The notes under the pieces are model-generated. The model was not told the DNA's origin. It did not search any database and saw nothing but the letters and a program-made list of their open reading frames with translations. This document shows positions 54,767-63,203 of a stretch of DNA of 64,000 nucleotides, one piece after another. How positions within the stretch are numbered: the first letter of the stretch is position 1; every line of letters begins with the position of its first letter. Both the position numbers and the translations under genes were made by a program. Origin of the DNA: Mesorhizobium caraganae (lineage in GTDB: Bacteria > Pseudomonadota > Alphaproteobacteria > Rhizobiales > Rhizobiaceae); the NCBI RefSeq assembly GCF_016836705.1, contig NZ_JAFCGY010000001.1:372001-436000 (forward strand), read 5' to 3'.

Positions 54767-56019
54767 CCATGAGGCGACCATCCACCCACGATGCGATTGT
54801 TGTCGGCGCCGGGCCGGCGGGCACCTCACTGGCGCTGCTGCTGGCCCGACGCGGGTGGGCCGTGGCGATCGTGGAAAAGAAAATGTTCCCGCGCCGCAAG
54901 GTGTGCGGCGAATTCATCTCGGCAAGCAATCTAGCGCTTCTCGACCGGCTGGAGATCGGGGCGGCCTGGCGCGCCAATGCCGGCCCCGAAATCCGCCGCG
55001 TCGGCTTCTTTTCCGGCGCGACTTGCATCGAGGCGCCGATGCCGGGTGCAAAATACGAGCCTCCTGTAAAGGGGGCCTTCGGCCGGGCGCTGGGCCGGGA
55101 CATGCTGGATTTTTTACTGCTGCAGGCGGCGCGATCGGCGGGCGCCGAAATCTTCCAGCCTTGCCGCGCTGTCGCCATTGATCAGGACGGCGGCATGCAA
55201 GCGGTGCGAATTCAGGCAAAAGACGAGAATTCCGGGGACGGGACGACATTCTTGCGGGCTCCGGTGGTCGTCGCCGCGCATGGCTCCTGGGAACCGGGAC
55301 AGCTGCCAAGCCAGCTCGGAAAGGTCTGCCACCCGTCGGACCTGCTCGGCTTCAAGGCGCACTTCACCGGGGCATCACTCTCGCCTGATCTGATGCCTCT
55401 GCTGCTATTTCCCGGCGGTTATGGCGGCATGGTCCTGGCCGATCATGGCCGGCTGTCGATCTCGTGCTGCATAAGGCGTGACATGCTCGCGCGGCTGCGC
55501 AAGACCCGTGGCTCCGAACCTGATGACCCTAGGCAGGACGGCCATCCGTCGGCCGCTGACGCGGTCTTTCGCCATCTCATGACTTCCTGTCGGGGGGTGA
55601 GCGATGCTCTGGACGGAGCCCGCCTCGACGGTCCGTGGCTTGCAGCGGGCCCGATCCGGCCTGGCATCCGCGCCTGTTATGAAAACGATATCTTCCGTGT
55701 CGGCAATGCCGCCGGGGAGTCTCATCCAATCATCGCCGAAGGCATCTCGATGGCACTTCAGTCCAGCTGGCTGCTAGCCACGGAACTCGCTGATGCGCCA
55801 AGCGACCGGGCAGGGCGCGAAGGTACCGGCAGACGCTACCAGGCCGCCTGGAGAGGACTGTTTTCGACGCGTGTCTACGCGGCCGCGGCTCTCGCGGGAA
55901 TGGCCCTGCGTCCCGGAGGCGCGGCATTGATAGGCGCGGCTGTCCGGAATTTTCCGCTAGCACTGACACTGGGCGCGCATATGAGCGGCAAGACGAGGGC
56001 GATCCCCGGTCTTGGGTGA
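54763..56019 (+). CDS. FAD-dependent oxidoreductase, geranylgeranyl-reductase/hydroxylase-like
   Basis: 418 residues. FAD motif IVVGAGPAGTSLALLLARRG (about 13-32), then FPRRKVCGEFIS, typical of the geranylgeranyl reductase/halogenase group, and later the second FAD contact VGNAAGESHPIIAEGISMAL. In a polyketide operon such an enzyme would hydroxylate the aromatic ring to a quinol or reduce a lipid chain. Overlap with the methyltransferase gene supports a common product. The substrate is unknown. Confidence 0.86.
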   Translation: MTMRRPSTHDAIVVGAGPAGTSLALLLARRGWAVAIVEKKMFPRRKVCGEFISASNLALLDRLEIGAAWRANAGPEIRRVGFFSGATCIEAPMPGAKYEPPVKGAFGRALGRDMLDFLLLQAARSAGAEIFQPCRAVAIDQDGGMQAVRIQAKDENSGDGTTFLRAPVVVAAHGSWEPGQLPSQLGKVCHPSDLLGFKAHFTGASLSPDLMPLLLFPGGYGGMVLADHGRLSISCCIRRDMLARLRKTRGSEPDDPRQDGHPSAADAVFRHLMTSCRGVSDALDGARLDGPWLAAGPIRPGIRACYENDIFRVGNAAGESHPIIAEGISMALQSSWLLATELADAPSDRAGREGTGRRYQAAWRGLFSTRVYAAAALAGMALRPGGAALIGAAVRNFPLALTLGAHMSGKTRAIPGLG

Positions 56020-56171
56020 TCCGCGCTGCGGCTTCCGTTCGCGGCATTGTCCGAGCAAGCTTAGGAACATTCCATCGGAACCAGCGTTTACCAAGGTTTT
56101 GAGGCTATTTGCCTCAATTGCTCAGCGGAGCTTTATGAGCGTCACGCGCCACATTTGTTGGAGGCATCACG

Positions 56172-56636
56172 ATGACCCACAACCCGCACAGCACAGCCAG
56201 CGTCGCCGGCCATCCAATTCATCCCATGTTGATTCCATTCCCTATCGCTTTTTTTGTAGCTACCTTCGTTTGCGACTTGATCTTCTGGCGAACAGGCAAT
56301 CCGGGATGGGTCACCGGTTCATTGTGGCTTCTCGGAGCGGGCCTGATAATGGCGGCCCTGGCCGCTCTTGCCGGCTTGACCGACGTTCTGGGCGATGTTC
56401 AGATTCGTAATCTCACCACGGCATGGCTTCATGCAGGGGGAAATATCCTCGTCGTCCTGATCGAACTTTACAACTGGTATTCCCGATACGAACATGGGGA
56501 GGCGGCTGTGGTTCCCACTGGCCTGATCCTCTCGTTGATAGTGGTTCTCATCTTGCTGTTTACAGGCTGGAAGGGATGGGAAATGGTCTATCGGCATCGC
56601 GTGGGTGTCGCTGACGGTTCGGACGAATTGCGCTGA
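56172..56636 (+). CDS. DUF2231 membrane protein
   Basis: 154 residues with four hydrophobic segments (about 20-38, 48-70, 85-102, 117-135). The family mark is HPIHPMLIPFPIAFF near the N-terminus. DUF2231 proteins are inner-membrane proteins of unknown role, sometimes near redox genes. TTGGAGG stands ahead of the ATG. It is transcribed alone, about 150 bases after the polyketide operon. Confidence 0.85.
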   Translation: MTHNPHSTASVAGHPIHPMLIPFPIAFFVATFVCDLIFWRTGNPGWVTGSLWLLGAGLIMAALAALAGLTDVLGDVQIRNLTTAWLHAGGNILVVLIELYNWYSRYEHGEAAVVPTGLILSLIVVLILLFTGWKGWEMVYRHRVGVADGSDELR

Positions 56637-56838
56637 ACCGGCGCGGCTTGCAACCGGGCTAAAGATCTTTCACTGAGGTGAAGCGCCGCCCTTTACCTCC
56701 CACGGCACGTGCGAGCCCCATGAAATCGGCGCTTTGACGGTGTCAGCTTCAGCGTTGTCACAATGTCGGGCCAAACACTCTCCCGAAAGCGCCGGGAACC
56801 TCGATCTATCGATCGCGTTTCCGACGGGAGGTTCGAAA

Positions 56839-57690
56839 ATGGTCCGGCGTCTATCCTGGAAATCGATGATTGATCATGACGCGCCGCTGGTGTTGCCGTC
56901 GGCGGGCGACGCACTGACGGCCCGGTTGATCGAGCGCGCCGGATTCCCAGCCTATCAGATCGGCGGGTTCGCCATGGTCGCGGCCATGCACGCGGTGCCC
57001 GACATCGATCTCGAACAGTTTGGCGAAAAGCATGCCAGGGCACGTGAGATCGTCGAGGCTTCCGACCTGCCGGTGCTGATCGACGGCGACGACGGCTATG
57101 GCGACGTCAAGAACGTGACGCGCACCGTCAGGAGCTACGAGGCGATCGGTGCCTCGGCTCTGTTCATCGAGGACCAGAAGGCAAGGAGGTCGTTGCGCCG
57201 GAATTCATGGAGCAAAAGATTCGCGCCGCCGTCGCGGCACGCGCCGACCCGGATTTCTTCCTGCTTGCCCGCACCGATGCGCGGCAGCCGCACGGGCTGC
57301 GCGATGCGATCGAGCGCGGCAAGCGCTATCTCGACGCCGGCGCCGACGGTGTCTACGTCGAGGGGCCGAAAAAGCGTGGAGGAGCTGACGCAGGTCGGCG
57401 AGGCGTTCAGAAACGTTCCACTGGCCACGAGCATCCTGGAGCGCGGCGGCAAGACGCCCTGGCAATCGCCTGCCGAGTTGCATGAAATGGGCTACGACAT
57501 GATCCTTTATCCGACGACGCTTTTGTTCCGCGCTGTCCATGCCCTGCAGCAGGCGCTCGACGATTTGCGGCAAGGCAAGCCACTGGTGCCGGAAGCAAGC
57601 GTCGACCTCGCGGGCTTCGGGGACATCGTGCGCATGTCTGAATGGGCCGGGATCGAGAACCGTTTCATGGATCAATCTCACGACGCATGA
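56839..57690 (+). pseudogene. isocitrate lyase/PEP mutase family gene, frameshifted
   Basis: From ATG 56839 (GGGAGG upstream) the protein follows the family through LVLPSAGDALTARLIERAG and IDGDDGYGDVKNV to EDQKA. Near 57180 the frame breaks: KEVVAPEF and AARADPDFFLLARTDA read in another frame, and near 57370 (VYVEGPKK to SVEELTQVG) it returns. The catalytic KRCGH segment that should follow EDQ is deleted. A read-through product with two shifts could be made but would lack the active-site Cys. The ancestral enzyme was a 2-methylisocitrate-lyase or oxaloacetase-like member. Confidence 0.8.
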
Positions 57691-57751
57691 TAAAGAAAAT
57701 CAAGCAGAAGCTGTCAGGACAGTGACCCCGCGCGGCCGGCGACCAAGCACT

Positions 57752-57973
57752 TCATTTCCCGACGGCCTGCCGTTCCCCAAAGCGGTGATATTTGTGATGA
57801 TCACGAATGAATTCATTGAAGAAACGGCGTTTGGATGAGGCCTTTCTGAAAGCGGCGTAGGTTGCCGGTGCCACGTCCTCATAGTCATAGCGAATACCGC
57901 TCGGCACGAACCAGACGGAGAGGATCCTGGTCGCCGGGTCGTAGTTTGTGTTGCGGATTACAGTCGATGGCAT
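57752..57973 (-). CDS. KTSC-domain small protein
   Basis: 73 residues from ATG 57973. It opens with a short beta sheet (TVIRNTNYDPATRILSVWF) and the aromatic RYDYEDVAPATYAAFRKA, then KRRFFNEFIRDHHKY, the pattern of KTSC-domain proteins found alone or beside phage- and lysine-tRNA-linked genes. Function is unknown. It is encoded alone, facing the broken PEP-mutase-family gene. Confidence 0.75.
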   Translation of the reverse strand: MPSTVIRNTNYDPATRILSVWFVPSGIRYDYEDVAPATYAAFRKASSKRRFFNEFIRDHHKYHRFGERQAVGK

Positions 57974-58364
57974 GTCGGCACCCGATGTCGCTCGGACAAA
58001 ACCCGCTGGGGATTGTCCGGTTCCACTACGGACAGCCGGTTTTCATCACCACTCACTACCTGTCACGCGGATTGCCGAATTCCGCATCGCGCTTTCTGGA
58101 ATATCGGTCGATACGCGGCAGGTCGTCGTCACAGTCGACCCAAGGCAGCCTCAGGTCCCAATAGGCATGTGCCCTGAGGCCGGAACGCTTCCTACTGGTG
58201 GACTGCGGAAATGATGTGGTGGTCGCTGTGCCTTGGGTGATTGCGGCGCTTATGCTCACAGGGTTGCGGGTAAATCGGGCTTGGCCGCACAATTCGAACG
58301 ACCTTTTCAACGGTGTCGCTTGCCCTAGCTGTTCTCCTCAGCCGGTTACAGCGTCGGAGAGCAA
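57974..58364. other. intergenic region without recognised gene
   Basis: 391 bases between the KTSC gene and the alpha/beta hydrolase. A minus-strand frame near 58080-58200 encodes AYWDLRLPWVDCDDDLPRI, which looks protein-like but has no recognised family or start; it may be a remnant. Nothing else is seen. Confidence 0.4.
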
Positions 58365-59261
58365 ATGAACCCCGTCTCATCTTGCGATACGCCACTGCTG
58401 CGCATCGCTTATCTCGAAGCCGGGCCAGAAAACGGCCCGCCCGTTGTCCTGCTCCACGGTTGGCCGGACGATGCGACCACTTACGCGCGTATTTCGCCGG
58501 TCCTTCATGATGCGGGCTTTCGGACGTTTTCGCCGTGGCTGCGAGGTTTCGGACGGACATCGTTCCTGTCGAAAGAAACCATGCGGTCAGGCGAGATTGC
58601 CGCAATGGCGCAGGACGTACTGGATTTTGCCGATGCCCTTGGCCTCAGCCGCTTTGCGGTCGTCGGGCACGACTGGGGTGCACGGATCTCCTACCTCCTG
58701 GCGTCGGTTTTCCCGGATCGCATCAATTGCTGTGCTGCGCTGTCGCTTGGCTGGCAACCTGGCAAGCCGGCAACGCCAGCACCTGAGCAGGCGAAAGCAT
58801 TCTGGTATCAATGGTTCATGGCGACGGCGCGCGGCGCCGAGTTCGTGAGAAAGAACCGCAAGGAATTCGCCAGATTCCAATGGGACAGCTGGAGCCCATT
58901 GGGCTGGTTCGACGATGCCACTTTCGATGAAGTGGCTGCATCCTTCGAAAATCCGGATTGGCCGGATGTGACAATGCATTCCTATCGGGTTCGCTGGGGT
59001 GAGGCGGAGCCCGATCCCCACTACGCGGAGCTGACCCGCCGGCAAACATCGGTCAAGATCATCACGGTGCCGACCTTGACGCTTCATGGTGGCGACGACC
59101 GTGTTGTGCTGATCGCATCGTCGGAAGGGCTGGAGGAGCATTTCACTGCCTTCTACAAACGAGTGGTCCTGGACGCGGTCGGGCACTTCCCAACACGTGA
59201 GGCCCCACAAGAGGTTTCTGGGCTGTTGGCGAGCTTTCTCGACAGTTACGGCAGGCGATAA
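58365..59261 (+). CDS. alpha/beta hydrolase, epoxide hydrolase/dehalogenase-like
   Basis: 298 residues. VVLLHGWPDDATTY (about 26-39) supplies the oxyanion HGWP, and the nucleophile elbow VGHDWGARISYLLAS (about 100) has Asp as nucleophile, as in epoxide hydrolases and haloalkane dehalogenases. Asp of LHGGDDRVV and His of VGHFPTRE complete the triad. A cap domain is inserted between. It is cytoplasmic, with no signal peptide. The substrate cannot be deduced. Confidence 0.85.
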   Translation: MNPVSSCDTPLLRIAYLEAGPENGPPVVLLHGWPDDATTYARISPVLHDAGFRTFSPWLRGFGRTSFLSKETMRSGEIAAMAQDVLDFADALGLSRFAVVGHDWGARISYLLASVFPDRINCCAALSLGWQPGKPATPAPEQAKAFWYQWFMATARGAEFVRKNRKEFARFQWDSWSPLGWFDDATFDEVAASFENPDWPDVTMHSYRVRWGEAEPDPHYAELTRRQTSVKIITVPTLTLHGGDDRVVLIASSEGLEEHFTAFYKRVVLDAVGHFPTREAPQEVSGLLASFLDSYGRR

Positions 59262-59371
59262 AGCGCCTGGCTCGGCAGTCATTCGGCTTCATCGGACAAG
59301 CTGGAACCTGATGCATCGCCGCGCATTTCGTCTCCATGGTCTCGATCAATCGCCAGCCAGGGAGAATCTTA

Positions 59372-59779
59372 ATGCAAACTTCAGTCGCAACTTCAGAACA
59401 CCACCGCCCACTAACCATAGAACCGTTTGCCGGCACGGTAACGGTGCGATTCTCTGACGCCATAGTCGCGGCCACGGAGCGCGCGAAGGTACTCAGGGAA
59501 GAGGGACATGAGCCGGTGTTCTATATTCCGTTCGAGGACATCTATTTCGAGCTTTTCGAAAAGACAAACACGACAAGCAAGTCTCCGTTGAAGGGGACAG
59601 CGAGCTATTGGCGTGTCCATGCTGTCGGTGGCTCGGCCGACGACTTCATGTGGGCATACGAGACGCCGGATACGGCAGCACGGGCCATCGCACGCCATGG
59701 CGCTTTTGATCCGGAAAAGGCGCGCATCGACGTCGACCCGTTGGAGGACAAACGGCACACGCCACATGTCATGGAATAG
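59372..59779 (+). CDS. DUF427 protein
   Basis: 135 residues from ATG 59372 with GGGAGA upstream. The DUF427 core is seen in VRFSDAIVAATERAKVLREE, EPVFYIPFEDI and a final FDPEKARIDVDPLEDKR. The fold is a small beta-barrel. Members are frequent in actinobacteria and rhizobia; function is not established. It lies 110 bases after the hydrolase gene on the same strand and may share its transcript. Confidence 0.82.
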   Translation: MQTSVATSEHHRPLTIEPFAGTVTVRFSDAIVAATERAKVLREEGHEPVFYIPFEDIYFELFEKTNTTSKSPLKGTASYWRVHAVGGSADDFMWAYETPDTAARAIARHGAFDPEKARIDVDPLEDKRHTPHVME

Positions 59780-59891
59780 GTCTTCGGACTGAGAAGAGTT
59801 TCCACGTGCAGAAGCAGCGCCGGGCCTGGTCGTTCCACTTCATTCCGGCGCCGTGGCGGGTGCCGTATATCGCCGCCGAACGATCCAGCCT

Positions 59892-60060
59892 TCATGGCTG
59901 AGGCTGCAACCGCAACGCCCTGACATAGGCCTGATCATCCTCCACTTCTCGACTGCATAAGGCGTCGCCGACCGCCGCAAGCAGGGCTTGGGCATCGAAG
60001 GGCTTGCGGAAAAACCCGCTGATGCTCCTTCGCCAAAAGCGGCCATCACGAAATTCACAG
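59892..60060 (-). pseudogene. response-regulator receiver domain remnant
   Basis: The minus strand here reads GFFRKPFDAQALLAAVGDAL, the beta5-alpha5 end of a CheY-like receiver with the conserved Lys-Pro. The phosphorylated Asp and the first four strands are absent and upstream sequence is not receiver-like. The rest of the 346-base gap 59780-60125 holds nothing recognised. Confidence 0.55.
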
Positions 60061-60125
60061 GCCACAAGCAACTTTGCTCCCAAAGCAGAGGTCATCATCA
60101 GTGAAAGAAGTTTCGTTGACGGTTG

Positions 60126-62981
60126 CTACCTCAGCGTAGCCAGAAGGTGCTCGGCAGCCTTAACATCCGCGGTGTCCAGGCCCTCAACGAAATGCTCCAC
60201 GACTGGTTGCAACAGCTCGCGAGCGCTATCCGCCTCCCTTCGCCGGGCCATCAGCGTCGCCATGTCGATTGCGGTCCGCAACTCCCATGCCCGTGCGCGC
60301 TGACTTCGGCTCAACTCCAGTGCCTGCATAAGGTAGGCGGCAGCTTCATCACGGTTGCGCTCCGACTGGAGAAGGAGGCTTCCTTTCATCCGCAGCAACT
60401 CCGGGAGGTACAATTGATCGCCGTTCTTTTCGACTTGACCACGCGCCTCGTCGATCAACGCAATGGCTTCATCAACCTGACCGATCGCGGACAGTCCCCC
60501 AACTAGCGAGAGGTTGAGCGGCGTCGTGAGCAATTCATAAGGCGCCTCGTGGAGCTTCTGAAGAGATGTCCGCAGGCCCTCGACGCCGCTTTTTGCATCG
60601 CCGTGACGGATCGCAACTTCGCTTTTGAAGCCCCGACCGACCAGCAGGTAAGGAGTCATGGAATGGGATTCCGCGCGGGCGATGAGCATATCTATGTACG
60701 CCTCGGCGCTCTTCAGGTCGCCGGTCCAAAGGAAGACCGATATCGCCCAGATCAGCGCGATCGCCAATGTTAGAGAATGATCCATGGCGGCAGCCTCTTC
60801 AACGGCCTGTCGGGCGTGTGCCATGGCTTGATCCGGATGGCCTTGTAGCCAAAGGTTCCTCGCCAGGATGGCCCTGGCCAGAATTTTGCCTTCGAAGCCC
60901 AGATAGATCGTCGTGGTCCGCTGGGAGCGCGGCCCACGGTCGAGCGCCGCCTCCAGCTCTGCGCGGGCCTCCGCGAGATCGCCTCGCAGGTGGAGCGAGA
61001 TGCCCAGGATCGAGTGTGCCAGCGCGCTGGCGACCGAATCGTCCAAGGTCGCGGCTGTGGCTGAACAACGCCTTGCAAACTCAAGGGCGGTTGCGAAATT
61101 GCCCGTCCGCAGATGGAACATGTTGAGCGGACCCAACAGACGCACCCGGTCCAGCGGATCGCCGCGCTCCTCGGCGATCGCCAGGCTCCTCTCCAGAGCT
61201 ACGCGCGCCCTGTCGCGTCCTCCCCGCATGAACATGAAGGACACGCCGAGGGCTGCCTGAAGATGCATCTCGTCAAGTCCGCCACGGGCGGCATCGTCGA
61301 AAGCGAGTATTGCTCTTTCAGACCAGCGATGACACTCCGGCAACAAGGACATTGCCAGGAAAACCGGCGCGACAGCGGTGGCGAGTCCGACGCCGATGTC
61401 GGCGTTTCCGCCGTCGTCGAAGCACCATTCCAAGGCAGCCCGGACATTGTTGATGGCGGCGAAGTGAGGCGCCCGCTCCTCACCGGTCGCCAGGCTTGGC
61501 CACTCGATCCCGGTCTGCTCCAGCCATCTCCGATAGTAGGCGGCGTGGCGCACTGCCAGATCGGCAGCCTCGGCGTCATCGGTCCGAATGTCGAGAACGT
61601 AGGCGCGCGTCGTATCGAGGAGCCTGTAGCGCATCATTGCTCCGACCGGGCGCGTCGCCACGATCGATTTGGCGACAAGACTGTCCATGGCGCCAAGGAC
61701 GGTCGATCGGTCGAGGGTCGCGCTCGTCACGACCTCCAGGGCGGCATCGAGCGTGAAATGACCGACGAACACAGCGAGCCTGCGAAGCACCACGCGCTCA
61801 AGGTCGGTCAGGAGCCCAAAGCTCCAGTCTAGTGTCGCCTGCAAGGTCTGCTGACGCGGCGGCGCTGTCCGTGAACCGAGCCACAGCAGTGTCAGGCGTT
61901 GATCGAGAAGCGCGGCTGTCTGCTGCAGCCCATAGGATTCGACGCGTCTGGCCGCCAGTTCGATCGAGAGCGCCACCCCGTCAAGCTTTCGGCAGATGCT
62001 TGCGATGACCAAGGCCTCGGCGTCGCCGACGTCCAAACGAGCGCCACCTGCCACCGCCCGCTCGACGAACAGCTGAGTGGCCGGGAATGTCTGGACGATG
62101 GCTGCCGTTAACCCCGGTTCGTCGGGCGGAAACGCAAGCGCATCCAACCGGTAGATATGTTCGCCCTGGACCCGAAGCGCCTCGCGGCTCGTCGCCAGGA
62201 TGTAGACCTGTGACGCCGCATCGACGATGCTCGAGGCCAGAGGCGCCACCGCATCCACGAGATGCTCACAGGTATCGAGGATCAAGAGAATCCGCTTGTT
62301 GCGCAAGTAAGCGATCAGGTTGGGCGTCGCATCTTCTGTTTGAACCGTCAGCCCAAGCATCGAGGCGACGGCTGTCGTCACCAGACCGGGATCGCCGATC
62401 ATTCCCAGATCGACGAACAAGACCGCCCCTGAAAATGCTTCGATCAGGTGATGCCCGACTGCGATCGCGACGGTGGTTTTGCCGACGCCACCGGCGCCAA
62501 CGATGGTGACGAACCGCGAGGCATTCAGCTGCACCGACAGCTTGAGAACATCCTCGGCCCGCCCGACCACCCTGCTCAAGCGGTTTGGAAGATTCGCGTG
62601 CGGAAACCCAGCGGCAATGAATGGGACTTCGTCGCGTGAGCTGTTTAATCGCGACACCGGCGCAACGAAGCAATAGCCCCGCCCCGGAAGCGTCGTGATG
62701 TACCGCGCGCCACCCTTTCCATCGCCCAGCGCCTTGCGCAGTCCGGTCATGTGGAACCGCAGGCTGCCTTCCTCGACGACGATATCCGGCCAAACCCGCG
62801 ACATCAGTTCCTTCTTGCTGACGACTTCATTCGGCGCAGCGGTCAGGACCACGAGAATGTCGAGGGCGCGCGAACCCAGCTCTACGGGAGCGCCTTCTCT
62901 CGTCAGGAGCCTTTCACCCGCAGCCAAATGGAAAGGGCCAAACGACAATCTGTCTTTGGCCTGTATTCCCGTTGTCGTCAT
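60126..62981 (-). CDS. OmpR-type winged-helix/STAND ATPase/TPR transcriptional regulator
   Basis: 951 residues from ATG 62981. Residues 12-107 are an OmpR/PhoB-type winged helix (LGSRALDILVVL, SKKELMSRVWPD, YITTLPGRGYCFVAP). Residues 135-400 are a STAND/NB-ARC ATPase with Walker A VGAGGVGKTTVA (161-172) and LLILDTCEHLVDA as Walker B. The C-terminal half is a helical TPR-like array. Such single-protein switches hydrolyse ATP on ligand or partner binding. It is divergent from the Tat-exported epoxide hydrolase gene, with 222 bases between starts, and is the probable regulator of that gene. Confidence 0.88.
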   Translation of the reverse strand: MTTTGIQAKDRLSFGPFHLAAGERLLTREGAPVELGSRALDILVVLTAAPNEVVSKKELMSRVWPDIVVEEGSLRFHMTGLRKALGDGKGGARYITTLPGRGYCFVAPVSRLNSSRDEVPFIAAGFPHANLPNRLSRVVGRAEDVLKLSVQLNASRFVTIVGAGGVGKTTVAIAVGHHLIEAFSGAVLFVDLGMIGDPGLVTTAVASMLGLTVQTEDATPNLIAYLRNKRILLILDTCEHLVDAVAPLASSIVDAASQVYILATSREALRVQGEHIYRLDALAFPPDEPGLTAAIVQTFPATQLFVERAVAGGARLDVGDAEALVIASICRKLDGVALSIELAARRVESYGLQQTAALLDQRLTLLWLGSRTAPPRQQTLQATLDWSFGLLTDLERVVLRRLAVFVGHFTLDAALEVVTSATLDRSTVLGAMDSLVAKSIVATRPVGAMMRYRLLDTTRAYVLDIRTDDAEAADLAVRHAAYYRRWLEQTGIEWPSLATGEERAPHFAAINNVRAALEWCFDDGGNADIGVGLATAVAPVFLAMSLLPECHRWSERAILAFDDAARGGLDEMHLQAALGVSFMFMRGGRDRARVALERSLAIAEERGDPLDRVRLLGPLNMFHLRTGNFATALEFARRCSATAATLDDSVASALAHSILGISLHLRGDLAEARAELEAALDRGPRSQRTTTIYLGFEGKILARAILARNLWLQGHPDQAMAHARQAVEEAAAMDHSLTLAIALIWAISVFLWTGDLKSAEAYIDMLIARAESHSMTPYLLVGRGFKSEVAIRHGDAKSGVEGLRTSLQKLHEAPYELLTTPLNLSLVGGLSAIGQVDEAIALIDEARGQVEKNGDQLYLPELLRMKGSLLLQSERNRDEAAAYLMQALELSRSQRARAWELRTAIDMATLMARRREADSARELLQPVVEHFVEGLDTADVKAAEHLLATLR

Positions 62982-63203
62982 GGCGTCTTCTTTTGGAGCC
63001 GCCTGCACCCAGCGCCGCAGTTTAAGTCAAGGAGCGCTCCTGCACCATAGGGAGTCTCACAGTCTAGGCGCCTCCTATCTGCTCAAAAAAGCGGCAGGCT
63101 GGCAGCGGCTAACACAAGCTCACGACGCATAACGGGCTAATCCCGCCTCCTGGGCGTAGTTCAAGTTACCTTGGATCGCAAACCCATCAACCAGGAGAGA
63201 CCC

